Shown here: positions 7,643 through 15,604 of the stretch, piece after piece
Numbering within the stretch: position 1 is the first letter of the stretch
Layout: each line of letters starts with the position of its first letter
Assembly: GCA_000434475.1 (NCBI GenBank)
Contig: FR879630.1
Location: 1 to 17,738, forward strand
Direction of reading: 5' to 3'
DNA: 17,738 bases
Source of the DNA: Dialister sp. CAG:486
GTDB taxonomy: Bacteria > Bacillota > Negativicutes > Veillonellales > Dialisteraceae
Program-made: the position numbers and the translations under genes
The notes under the pieces: generated by a model
Database searches by the model: none
What the model was told of the DNA's origin: nothing
Seen by the model: only the letters and a program-made list of their open reading frames with translations

Positions 7643-10600
7643 CCATGAATATATCCTACTGGACTTGCAGCGAAGAGGGATACCATTTTCATTGGGAGGG
7701 AGATAGCCCCCAGTGGGAAGATATCCATACAGAACTGGATATGTTGGAAATGGAAGGGAAGGCAGTGAAGGTGGGAGATTCCTATCGGATCTCTCACGAG
7801 ACAGCTGTCTCTTTTTCGCGTGATGAAAGGGAGCTCTTGACGCTGCCTCCCATATTTCCCTATCCGTTGTTTGTAGGAAAAGAAGGTCTGCCGCAGAATA
7901 ACAGTTTCCGCTTGAAAGTGAATTTTCAAAAAGCGGATGGGACATATTTCATGAATCCGGAAGTGATGGGCTCCTATATAGATATTCGTCCCGGGTACTG
8001 TTATATGTGCAGTGAGGAGCAGTATGCCATCTTGAAAAGTGCATCGTCATGTAATGCTGAGATTGGTCGATTGAAAGAGCGAGAGAAAATCTTAGCTTGT
8101 AGCCTGCGATATGTGGCACTCATCAAGGAGAATGCCAAAAAGATTGACGCCAGACTCGATCCGTTTTTGGAAAAGATCGATGTAGTGGCACCTGATTATT
8201 TAAGTATCTCGGTAAAAGAAGATACGGATGGTACATATTATGCCTCTCCCGTCATTTTGAATGCTGATGGCAGTCCTTATGGGGAGAAGGATGCCAGTGA
8301 ATTTGGACGCAAGTTTAAAAACGGGAGCAAAGCGCAGCGGTCGTACATGGGGAAAGATCGTACCTATTACGTATTTGATCAGGAGCAGCAAGATGGATTG
8401 CAGCAGATCAAGAAGGCCCGGAAACTGACAAAGGAACAGGCCAAAACCTTGGTTCTGTCTCCACAAAGTGTCTTTACCGGAGCTCCATTTCGCTTTGATC
8501 GGGGTGAGTACTCGGATCGTGTGATTGAGTATGGAGCTTTTATCGCAAAAAATTATCCTTACCTCAAAGGAATAGAAGGCGGCTGGCTACCGGAGGAAGG
8601 GAGTGTAGGGAGAGAAGATCTTGACGGGATTGATGAACTTGACGAACCGGAAGTGACCGAGGAAAATGTGGCGATTCTCAAAGAATTGATTGAGAATGCT
8701 TTTGCAAAAAACAAGTCTTCGATTTCTTACCAAGGAAAAACGTACAAACTTACTGGTGCTTTCATTGAGAAGGTGATGGGGAAGGATGACGTAACAGATA
8801 GCACCGGTGGCAGCGCAGACGGAGAGAAGCCAAAGGAAGATAGAGGAAACCTGATTAGTGAAGAAAATGCCGAAAGTGTAGGCTACGAGCAGGCAAATGA
8901 GCAGAGGAGGCAGAAGCGAAGAGAGGCGCGTTTTCAAAAATTGGGCGCGGATTTGTCGATGGAGCAGGTATTATCCGGTTTCAAAGATAGCGTAGTGCCT
9001 TTTTCCTATCAGAAAGAGGGCATTCGCTGGATGGCACAAAACTGGAAGGCAGGGTATCAGGGGGTACTTCTCGCCGATGACATGGGGCTTGGCAAAACCA
9101 TGCAGGTTTTGGGATTGATTTCCGGAGTCAAGAATGCCTATGGTGAAAAAGACATGAACTCTGTTCTGGTGGTGGCCCCGGTATCGCTCTTGGCAAATTG
9201 GGAAAGCGAATTCATTCACTTTGTGAAAGAAGGCGTTTTTGAAGAGATAGTCCCTCTGTATGGAAATAGTTTCAGAGATTTCAAAAGAGGGCATGATCTG
9301 CGCCTTGATTTTTCTCCGGTGGCAAAGAACAGGATTGTATTGACTTCTTATGAAACGCTTCGTAATTACGATATCAGCTTTGGCTGTATTGACTGGTCAT
9401 TCATGGTGCTTGATGAAGCGCAGAAGATCAAAAACCCAGTGACACTCATCACGAATGCAGTGAAATCCATGAAATATGATTTTGCAATCGCTATCACAGG
9501 GACGCCTGTCGAGAACGCATGGGTGGATCTGTGGAGTATCATGGATTTCGTAGAGCCAGGACGTTTGCGGGATTTGAAGAATTTCTGTAACACCTACCAA
9601 AACCAACTAAAGAAACTGCATGGAGATATGGCTGGACAGGAAGCGCTGGGAAAGAAATTGGAACAAGAGCTTCAGCCGATTTTCCTCAGGCGGCAGAAGA
9701 CTGACTACCTGGAAGGACTGCCGCATAAAGAGGTCATACCGAAACCTGTGCTGATGCCTCCTGTGCAGAGAGAAGCGTATGAAAAAATAATTGCTGACGC
9801 AAAGAAGAAAAAAGGAAATATCCTGCAAGTGATTGCGATGCTTCGAGATACATCGCTTTGCCCGCATCTGACTTCGTATGCGGATAGTACGTTTGAAAAT
9901 ATGAATGTCGATACCTTCTTCAATATGTCAGCGCGGTTGAAGGCGACATTTCAGACACTGGTGAATATCAAAGCCAGAAAAGAAAAAGTACTGATCTTTG
10001 TGACGAGCCGAAAAATGCAGCGAATCCTGAAGCGTTTTCTGGAAAAGGCATTCGGGATTTCCATTCAGCCGCCCATCAATGGAGAACTGATGGGGCTGAA
10101 GCGACAGCAGATCGTGGATGCCTTCAATCAAAAGGAGGGGTTTGCGATTCTGATCCTTTCTGCAGAGGCTGGTGGCGTCGGCTTTAACATTACGGCAGCG
10201 AACCATGTTATCCATTTGAGTCGCTGCTGGAATCCAGCCAAGGAGGATCAGGCAACGGATCGCGTGTATCGCATCGGGCAGAAAAAAGAGGTGCATGTGT
10301 ACTTGCCGATTGCTCAGTATGAAGGGGGCGACTCCTTCGATGTGAAGCTGGATCAGCTTTTGCAGTACAAGCGTTCACTGAGTCAGAGTGTCATTTTCCC
10401 TACCGCGGATACCGAAGTAGATGGGCAGGATATGTATAATGAGCTGGTAGGATGGAATAATGACATGGAATCGGGATCTGCATGCAGCACAGCGTCATAT
10501 TGGACAATCGAAGACACAGATAAGGTGACAGGCGATGTGTTTGAACGCATGGTGGCGAAACTCTATGCGAGTATCCCCGGCTATGCGGCGGAAGAGACGA

Positions 10601-10917
10601 AGCAAACCAATAATTACGGGGTAGATGTGGTTGTGGAAACCGATCAGAAATCCCGGCGGGGACTTTTGGTGCGATGCCAGCAGATGATGGGGGCAAGCCT
10701 GTCTCATGATAGCGTGGAAGCCATCTACAGCGCGATCCCGTTTTATGAGAAAAAGCTCGGGTATCATTTTTCAGGGGTGGTAGTCACAAATGCACTTGAT
10801 TTTACGAGCCATGATAAAGAACGAGCCGCTGCAGCCGGCGTCAAACTGATTGCGCGACAGGATTTAACGAAACTTTTGGAGAGATACCCCTTAGAAAAGG
10901 ATCTCTATATGATGTAA
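7624..10917 (+). CDS. zorD: Zorya type I effector ZorD (Snf2-family helicase with Mrr-like C-terminal domain)
   Basis: ZorD is the DNA-targeting effector of type I Zorya. Residues 1 to about 430 are an N-terminal region I cannot assign. A Snf2-type helicase core follows: Walker A DDMGLGKT (Lys491), motif Ia VVAPVSLLANWESEF, DEAQ at 597-600, TGTPVENAWVDLWSI, a second RecA lobe with SAEAGGVGFNITAANHVIHL, and motif VI with DRVYRIGQ (Arg880, Arg883). Residues about 965-1090 resemble Mrr-type restriction endonucleases: GDVFERMV, YGVDVVVE (Asp1001), GVVVTNALDFT. The usual Q-x-K of the catalytic core reads R-C-Q at 1017-1019, so the nuclease may be impaired. GGAGAGAGG at 7608-7616 favours the ATG at 7624 (1097 residues, overlapping zorC by 19 bases). 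An ATG at 7645, just after the zorC stop, is an alternative. Confidence 0.92.
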   Translation: MEGEGIAMNISYWTCSEEGYHFHWEGDSPQWEDIHTELDMLEMEGKAVKVGDSYRISHETAVSFSRDERELLTLPPIFPYPLFVGKEGLPQNNSFRLKVNFQKADGTYFMNPEVMGSYIDIRPGYCYMCSEEQYAILKSASSCNAEIGRLKEREKILACSLRYVALIKENAKKIDARLDPFLEKIDVVAPDYLSISVKEDTDGTYYASPVILNADGSPYGEKDASEFGRKFKNGSKAQRSYMGKDRTYYVFDQEQQDGLQQIKKARKLTKEQAKTLVLSPQSVFTGAPFRFDRGEYSDRVIEYGAFIAKNYPYLKGIEGGWLPEEGSVGREDLDGIDELDEPEVTEENVAILKELIENAFAKNKSSISYQGKTYKLTGAFIEKVMGKDDVTDSTGGSADGEKPKEDRGNLISEENAESVGYEQANEQRRQKRREARFQKLGADLSMEQVLSGFKDSVVPFSYQKEGIRWMAQNWKAGYQGVLLADDMGLGKTMQVLGLISGVKNAYGEKDMNSVLVVAPVSLLANWESEFIHFVKEGVFEEIVPLYGNSFRDFKRGHDLRLDFSPVAKNRIVLTSYETLRNYDISFGCIDWSFMVLDEAQKIKNPVTLITNAVKSMKYDFAIAITGTPVENAWVDLWSIMDFVEPGRLRDLKNFCNTYQNQLKKLHGDMAGQEALGKKLEQELQPIFLRRQKTDYLEGLPHKEVIPKPVLMPPVQREAYEKIIADAKKKKGNILQVIAMLRDTSLCPHLTSYADSTFENMNVDTFFNMSARLKATFQTLVNIKARKEKVLIFVTSRKMQRILKRFLEKAFGISIQPPINGELMGLKRQQIVDAFNQKEGFAILILSAEAGGVGFNITAANHVIHLSRCWNPAKEDQATDRVYRIGQKKEVHVYLPIAQYEGGDSFDVKLDQLLQYKRSLSQSVIFPTADTEVDGQDMYNELVGWNNDMESGSACSTASYWTIEDTDKVTGDVFERMVAKLYASIPGYAAEETKQTNNYGVDVVVETDQKSRRGLLVRCQQMMGASLSHDSVEAIYSAIPFYEKKLGYHFSGVVVTNALDFTSHDKERAAAAGVKLIARQDLTKLLERYPLEKDLYMM

Positions 10918-10937
10918 GAAAATACGTGTTGTTTGGG

Positions 10938-10970
10938 ATGCGCGGGCCTATGGTCCGCGCATTTTTATTT
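10938..10970 (+). terminator. Rho-independent terminator after zorD
   Basis: ATGCGCGG (10938-10945) pairs with CCGCGCAT (10955-10962). The stem extends inward by GCC/GGT pairing to a 3-base loop, and TTTTTATTT follows. It lies about 20 bases past the zorD stop and closes the Zorya operon before the his promoter. Confidence 0.92.
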
Positions 10971-11041
10971 GTGAAGAGCCGTGGGGTGCATGTTAGAAAT
11001 GAAAATGATGTACGAGCGTGGTAAAAAATAAGTCAAGCCTC

Positions 11042-11075
11042 TTTACTTTTTCTCTTTATCGTGATAAAGTATAAC
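11042..11075 (+). promoter_or_regulatory. Candidate his operon promoter with internal palindromic operator
   Basis: CTTTATC-GT-GATAAAG (11054-11069) is a perfect 16-base inverted repeat that abuts and partly defines a TATAAC -10-like hexamer at 11070-11075. A TTTACT at 11042-11047 is too far away (22 bases) for a standard -35, so the promoter is weak or activator-dependent. A repressor of histidine biosynthesis binding here is inference. I see no T-box or long leader in the 131 bases between the terminator and hisZ. Confidence 0.45.
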
Positions 11076-11101
11076 CACAACAAAGAAAGAGGAGGGCTCG
11101 T

Positions 11102-12316
11102 ATGGCTCATGCAATAGACGATTTAAAAATGGTGCATGAAGAGGAAATGAAAAATTATGACCGCATCGAGAGTGCGGTGGTTTCCGTCATGCGGCGGCAC
11201 GGATGCAAGATCATCCAGACGCCGACTTTTGAGGATTACGATACATACGGCACCTATTTCCCTCAGCTGCAGCGCGAGATGATCAAGACCATCAGCAGCG
11301 AGGGGGAGGTGCTGGTTATGCGGCCGGATGTGACGGTGCCGCTCGTGAAGACGGCGTCGCGCGAGTATCCGGATGCGCGGCAGCTTTTGAAATTCGGCTA
11401 CGTGTCGATGGTCTTCCGCGAATACTATGGCAAGTCGACGCACGGGAAGTATTTCCTGCAGAGCGGGGTCGAAGTCCTGGGGGATGAGACGCCGGAGTGC
11501 GATGGCGAGGTCATGGTGATGGCGGCGGAATTCCTGGAGTCAGTGGGCATCCATGATATGCGTATCGATCTCGGGAGTGTGGCGTACATGGATGCACTTT
11601 TCGAAGAGCTGCGTCTCTCGAAGGAGGAGCTGTCGCAGGTGCGTGAGTTCTTGGAGAAGAGAAATCTCGTTTCCTTTGAAAAGCTGGCTGACCGGCTGTC
11701 GATCACGAAGATCCAGCGGGATGTGCTCTTGGAGCTGCCGCGGCTCTTTGGCAGCTATGAAGAGACGCTGAAGCGTGCGGAGGGGCTTTGCCTGAATCAT
11801 AAGATGGCGGATGCCCTCGCCCGCCTTGAGAAGGTGTATGAGTATCTGGCGGTCGCGGGTTATGCGGATCGCGTGCAGCTGGACTTCGGCTTCACGTCGC
11901 ACATGGGATACTATACGGACTTGGTTTTCCGCATTTATGCGGATGGCGCGCTGTACTCGCTGATTTCCGGCGGGCGGTATGATTCGCTGGCGGCGCAGTT
12001 TCAGGTGCCGCGTCCGGCGTGCGGCTTCGGGATGAATATGAATCTGCTCTATGAAGTGATGGCGGACTCGAATCTTTTGGAAGAGATGGCACCCTCGTGC
12101 GATCTGGCGGTGGTCTATGAGAAGGCGGATCGGGATCTCATCGTGACGCTCATGGCGTGGCGCAAGAAGGGCTACTCGGTGATGGGGGTCGCGAGTACAA
12201 ATGCGATCGCCAGAGGTGATTATAAATTGATCGTTTCTTATAAAGAGGGGCGTTTCCTTTTAGAGGGGGCGGCGCTCACGAAGGAAGAGCTGGAAGAGAA
12301 ATTGGGAGGTCTGTAG
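11102..12316 (+). CDS. hisZ: ATP phosphoribosyltransferase regulatory subunit HisZ
   Basis: HisZ is a catalytically inactive paralogue of histidyl-tRNA synthetase that joins short-form HisG into the active and feedback-regulated first enzyme of histidine synthesis. The 404-residue protein shows the class II synthetase-like fold markers: TPTFEDYDTY, the FLQSGVEVLG segment in place of the synthetase motif 2 region, and SGGRYDSL near residue 290. Length and the following 204-residue HisG support HisZ over HisS. AGGAGG at 11090-11095 lies six bases before the ATG. It is the first gene of the his operon, and its stop is one base from the hisG start. Confidence 0.93.
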   Translation: MAHAIDDLKMVHEEEMKNYDRIESAVVSVMRRHGCKIIQTPTFEDYDTYGTYFPQLQREMIKTISSEGEVLVMRPDVTVPLVKTASREYPDARQLLKFGYVSMVFREYYGKSTHGKYFLQSGVEVLGDETPECDGEVMVMAAEFLESVGIHDMRIDLGSVAYMDALFEELRLSKEELSQVREFLEKRNLVSFEKLADRLSITKIQRDVLLELPRLFGSYEETLKRAEGLCLNHKMADALARLEKVYEYLAVAGYADRVQLDFGFTSHMGYYTDLVFRIYADGALYSLISGGRYDSLAAQFQVPRPACGFGMNMNLLYEVMADSNLLEEMAPSCDLAVVYEKADRDLIVTLMAWRKKGYSVMGVASTNAIARGDYKLIVSYKEGRFLLEGAALTKEELEEKLGGL

Positions 12317-12317
12317 T

Positions 12318-12932
12318 ATGCTGCATATTGCACTGGCGAAAGGGCGCATCGCGAAGACGGTCATGAAACGGCTGGCGGAGGGGGGCTTCCATTTTTCTGA
12401 TTATTCGGATGAGAGCCGCAAGCTCATTTTCACCGATGATGAGGAGCGTATCCGCGTGACGCTGGTGAAGAGCCCGGATGTGGCGGTGTATGTGCGCCGC
12501 GGGGCAGCTGATGCCGGCATCGTCGGGAAGGATGTCCTCATGGAGGACGGGGAAGAGGATGTCTATGAGGTACTGGATCTTGGGATCGGCCGCTGCCGCA
12601 TGGCGGTGTCTGGTATCAAGGGAAATCAGAAGGTCATGCAGAAGCGGATCCTGACGGTGGCTTCGAAGTATCCGTCCATCGCGCGAAAATATTTCGCAGA
12701 TCGCTTCCAGCCCATTGATATCATCAAGCTGAATGGCTCGGTCGAGCTGGCACCGCTCGTCGGTCTATCGGATGTCATCGTCGATATCGTGGAAACGGGA
12801 ACGACGCTTTGTGAGAATGGTCTTGAAGCCTATGATTACTTCATGGATTTCTCCGCCCGTCTCATCTGTAATAAGGTATCGTATAAAATGAAGCAGAAGG
12901 AAATGGCAGAGTTTATGGCGTTGGTTAGATAA
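12318..12932 (+). CDS. hisG: ATP phosphoribosyltransferase catalytic subunit HisG (short form)
   Basis: HisG condenses ATP with phosphoribosyl pyrophosphate in the first step of histidine synthesis. At 204 residues it is the short form, which lacks the C-terminal regulatory domain and depends on HisZ, encoded directly upstream. Visible landmarks are the start MLHIALAKGRI, the AADAGIVGKDVL segment, and the conserved PRPP-binding region LNGSVELAPLVGLSDVIVDI followed by VETGTTLCENGL. It is separated from hisZ by a single base, so translation is likely coupled. Downstream the operon is interrupted by a 322-bp spacer with repeats before hisD. Confidence 0.96.
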   Translation: MLHIALAKGRIAKTVMKRLAEGGFHFSDYSDESRKLIFTDDEERIRVTLVKSPDVAVYVRRGAADAGIVGKDVLMEDGEEDVYEVLDLGIGRCRMAVSGIKGNQKVMQKRILTVASKYPSIARKYFADRFQPIDIIKLNGSVELAPLVGLSDVIVDIVETGTTLCENGLEAYDYFMDFSARLICNKVSYKMKQKEMAEFMALVR

Positions 12933-13168
12933 GTGACTGGTGGCTAGGAATTGGGGATTAGGAGTGACTAGCGACTGGTGACTGGGATTCTCCGGCATCG
13001 TCATTTCGAGCGAAGCGAGAAATCTTTGTCATTCGCGGTCTGTCGGACAGTGTTTGGAATTTCCAAACGGGAAACCTGCAATCCACTCGCCTTCGGGCAT
13101 CGCCCATATATATTCGCGGCGGAGCCGCCACCGCAACCCTGAACCCTGAACCCTGAACCCTGAACCCG
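12933..13168. repeat. Intergenic repeat element, copy 2, between hisG and hisD
   Basis: This stretch has no credible gene. It begins with GTGACTGG / GGCTAGG / GGGGATTAGG words (12932-12987) that recur near 17575-17625. Next is GTCATTTCGAGCGAAGCGAG (from 13000), then short perfect palindromes CTGTC-G-GACAG (13040-13050) and GTTTGGAA-T-TTCCAAAC (13052-13068). The shared module GGGCATCGCC, ATATATA and TTCGCGGCG follows at about 13095-13122, ending in a GAACCCT heptamer array. The parts recur in the other two intergenic copies, in different combinations. Confidence 0.75.
13135..13167. repeat. Heptamer tandem array AACCCTG
   Basis: Four consecutive copies of the 7-base unit AACCCTG plus a partial fifth form the right end of intergenic repeat copy 2. 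The inverse words (GGTTCAG) occur at 883-897, at the left arm of copy 1. Confidence 0.9.
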
Positions 13169-13272
13169 CCAACTTATATACTGAAAGAAGGATAATAACA
13201 TCATGGAATGGATCACAGTACCAACTTATATACTGAAAGAAGGATAATAACATCATGGAATGGATCACAGTA
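13169..13272 (+). repeat. 52-bp tandem duplication spanning the hisD ribosome site and start codon
   Basis: Bases 13169-13220 and 13221-13272 are identical, and the match runs two bases further (period 52). Each copy contains GAAAGAAGGATAATAACATC followed by ATGGAATGG, so the ribosome-binding site and the first codons of hisD are present twice. The first start is out of frame with hisD. Confidence 0.96.
13203..13247 (+). other. Decoy start of hisD giving a 14-residue peptide
   Basis: The first copy of the duplicated hisD start opens a frame MEWITVPTYILKEG that stops at TAA 13245-13247, eight bases before the true hisD ATG at 13255. It shares the same ribosome site sequence as hisD, so it would be translated if real. 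It is a by-product of the 52-bp duplication, not an independent gene. Confidence 0.6.
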
Positions 13273-14544
13273 CCTGAAAAAGGTTTTACTTTGAGAGAAG
13301 TACGTACATTGACGAACCGCAATGTAAATTTGTCGGAAGAGCTGGAGAAGTCCGTCTCTGCCATTCTGGAAAAGGTCAGAGATGGGGGAGATGCTGCCAT
13401 CCGTGAGCTGACGAAGAAATTCGACGGGGTAGAGCTCTCTGATTTCCGCGTGACGGAAGAAGAGATGCAGGAAGCCATCGCGCAGGTGACGCCGGAATTT
13501 CTGGAAGTCCTGAAAGAAGCGAAAGCGAATATCGAGACGTTCCACAAGGAACAGGTGAGAAAGTCCTGGACGAAGAATTTCAGAGATGGTGTGGAGCTCG
13601 GTGAACAGTTTCTTCCGATCCAGCGTGTCGGCGTCTATGTACCTGGCGGCCGCGCGGCATATCCCTCGACCGTACTCATGGATACGGTACCGGCGCTCGT
13701 GGCTGGCTGCCCTTCGGTCGCGATGACGACACCGCCAGGGAAGGATGGCAAGGTGAATCCGAATATTCTGGCGGCTGCTTACGTGGCTGGCGTAAAGGAG
13801 ATCTATAAGGTCGGCGGTGCGCAGGGCATCGCGATGCTGGCATACGGCACGGAGTCTGTCGAGCCGGTCTTCAAGATCGTAGGACCGGGCAATGCCTTCG
13901 TCGCTATGGCGAAGCGTCTCGTCTTCGGTACGGTCGGCATCGACATGATCGCAGGTCCATCCGAGGTGTGCTGCGTGGCAGATGCCAGCGCGGATCCGAC
14001 ATGGATCGCAGCCGACCTCTTGTCGCAGGCGGAGCATGACCCGCGTGCGGCTGTTTTCCTCATCACGCCGGATGCAGACTTTGGCAAGAAGGTCGAAGCG
14101 GAGATGGAGCGCCAGATGAAAGAGCTCTCCCGCTATGAGATCATGAAGAGTTCCGTCGATGATTATGCGAAGGCCTTCCTCTGCAAGGATGCGGCACAGT
14201 GCTTTGACATCGTGAATAAGATCGCGCCGGAGCATCTGGAAGTCGAGCTGCCGGATCCGAAGCAGTATCTGCCGCTCATTTATAATGCAGGCGCTATTTT
14301 CCTCGGAAAATACACCTCCGAACCGCTCGGCGACTATATGGCAGGCCCGAACCACACGCTTCCGACCTCCGGTACCGCCGCTTTCTCCTCGCCGCTCGGC
14401 GTTTATGATTTCGTCAAGCACAGCAGTGTAGAAATGTATAATAAAGAGGCCTTCCAGAAGATCTCCAAGAAGGTCCAGATTTTTGCCAAAGCGGAAGGCC
14501 TGACGGCTCACGCTCATGCGATGGAGGTGCGTGATGAAGACTGA
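13255..14544 (+). CDS. hisD: Histidinol dehydrogenase HisD
   Basis: HisD is the zinc-dependent NAD enzyme that oxidises histidinol to histidine in the last two steps of the pathway. It is 429 residues, of normal length. The zinc ligands of the family are all visible at the E. coli positions or within one residue: Gln258 and His261 in QAEHD, Asp360 in LGDYMAGPNHTLPT, and His419 near the C-terminus. Other signatures are VPGGRAAYPST, KVGGAQGIAMLAYGT and IAGPSEV. The start is the second of two duplicated ATGs, preceded by GAAGGATAATAACATC; the first ATG (13203) is out of frame. It overlaps hisC by 11 bases. The repeat-rich spacer upstream may uncouple it from hisG. Confidence 0.97.
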   Translation: MEWITVPEKGFTLREVRTLTNRNVNLSEELEKSVSAILEKVRDGGDAAIRELTKKFDGVELSDFRVTEEEMQEAIAQVTPEFLEVLKEAKANIETFHKEQVRKSWTKNFRDGVELGEQFLPIQRVGVYVPGGRAAYPSTVLMDTVPALVAGCPSVAMTTPPGKDGKVNPNILAAAYVAGVKEIYKVGGAQGIAMLAYGTESVEPVFKIVGPGNAFVAMAKRLVFGTVGIDMIAGPSEVCCVADASADPTWIAADLLSQAEHDPRAAVFLITPDADFGKKVEAEMERQMKELSRYEIMKSSVDDYAKAFLCKDAAQCFDIVNKIAPEHLEVELPDPKQYLPLIYNAGAIFLGKYTSEPLGDYMAGPNHTLPTSGTAAFSSPLGVYDFVKHSSVEMYNKEAFQKISKKVQIFAKAEGLTAHAHAMEVRDED

Positions 14545-15604
14545 ATGGCTCAGAAAAACGATCGCTGACTTTGATCCGTACTTCGTGGCGCCGATCGCAG
14601 AAAAGCATGTCATCAATGCGAATGAAAATTACCTGAATGTCCTGACCATCCCCGGCGTGAAAGAGGAGCTCATCCAGGCTCTCGATACCTTCCGCCCGCA
14701 GATCTACCCGAAGCCGATGTCCGATGACATCCGGGAAGCGCTGGCGGACTACATCGGCGCGAAGCCGGAGAACTTCATCGTCGGCAATGGCGGCGATGAA
14801 ATGATCAGCTATCTTCTGGGGACCTTCCTTGATCCGGGCGATCAGATCCTGATCCACAGCCCGACCTTCGACATGTATGAGCTTGGCGCAGAAACGCTGG
14901 GTGCCTCTGCCATCAAGGTCAAGGATCTTCCCGGATACCGGCGTGATCAGAAGGGACTTCTGGAAGCGGTCAGGCGATACCAGCCGAAGGTGACCGTCAT
15001 TTGCAATCCGAACAATCCGACAGGCGATCTGCTCCCGCGTGCATTCATCGAGAAAGTGCTGAAGGCCGCTGATAATATTGTATTCGTCGATGAAGCTTAC
15101 ATGGAGTTTGCCCAGAAGGAAAGCGTCATAGATCTCATTGATACATACCCGAATCTCATTGTTCTCCGCACGCTCTCGAAAGCCTTTGCTTTGGCCGGCA
15201 TGCGCTGCGGCTACCTCGCTGCCGATGAAGCTCTGATCGAAGCCATCGCGAAGATCAAGGCACCGTACAATCTGAACGCTTTCACCCAGCTCTTTGCGCC
15301 GATCGTCATCCGTCACAGAGAGGATATTTTCAAAGTACGCGATGCCATCTGCGTGGAAAGAGATCGTCTCTACGCGGCCATGAAGGAGATCCCGGGCGTC
15401 ACGGTCTACCCGTCCTGCACCAATTTCCTCCTCGTTCAGGTGGATAAAAAGCAGGACGAGATCTTCGAAGCGCTTCGCAGGAAAGATATCCTTGTCAAGA
15501 TTTATAGAAACAGCCAAGACATCCCTAATGGTTTCCGCATTTCCGTCACCACGAAAGACGTCGATGATGTGCTGATTTCCGTATTCCGGGAGGCACTCGC
15601 ATGA
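14534..15604 (+). CDS. hisC: Histidinol-phosphate aminotransferase HisC
   Basis: HisC is the PLP enzyme that transfers an amino group from glutamate to imidazole acetol phosphate. The 356-residue fold-type I aminotransferase shows NPNNPTGDLLPR, the FVDEAYMEF segment, the PLP lysine in TLSKAFALAGMRCGY (Lys216) and the C-terminal substrate arginine in GFRISVTT. I chose the ATG at 14534 because GGAGG at 14523-14527 lies six bases before it; an in-frame ATG at 14516 has no such site. It overlaps the end of hisD by 11 bases and hisB by 4 (ATGA), so translation is tightly coupled. Confidence 0.96.
   Translation: MKTEWLRKTIADFDPYFVAPIAEKHVINANENYLNVLTIPGVKEELIQALDTFRPQIYPKPMSDDIREALADYIGAKPENFIVGNGGDEMISYLLGTFLDPGDQILIHSPTFDMYELGAETLGASAIKVKDLPGYRRDQKGLLEAVRRYQPKVTVICNPNNPTGDLLPRAFIEKVLKAADNIVFVDEAYMEFAQKESVIDLIDTYPNLIVLRTLSKAFALAGMRCGYLAADEALIEAIAKIKAPYNLNAFTQLFAPIVIRHREDIFKVRDAICVERDRLYAAMKEIPGVTVYPSCTNFLLVQVDKKQDEIFEALRRKDILVKIYRNSQDIPNGFRISVTTKDVDDVLISVFREALA

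Noticed and set aside
10971..11101. T-box riboswitch controlling the his operon
   Set aside because: The leader between terminator and hisZ is only about 130 bases and lacks a T-box sequence and a downstream terminator hairpin.
11102..12316. Histidyl-tRNA synthetase HisS
   Set aside because: Its position before a 204-residue short-form HisG and its overall length fit the HisZ regulatory paralogue.
13135..13167. CRISPR or telomere-like array
   Set aside because: Four short 7-base units without spacers, repeated as part of an intergenic family; there are no cas genes.
13213..14616. Long open frame on the - strand (467 codons) opposite hisD
   Set aside because: It is the antisense shadow of hisD, whose zinc ligands and motifs are all present on the + strand. 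The antisense product resembles nothing I know and is a product of codon bias.
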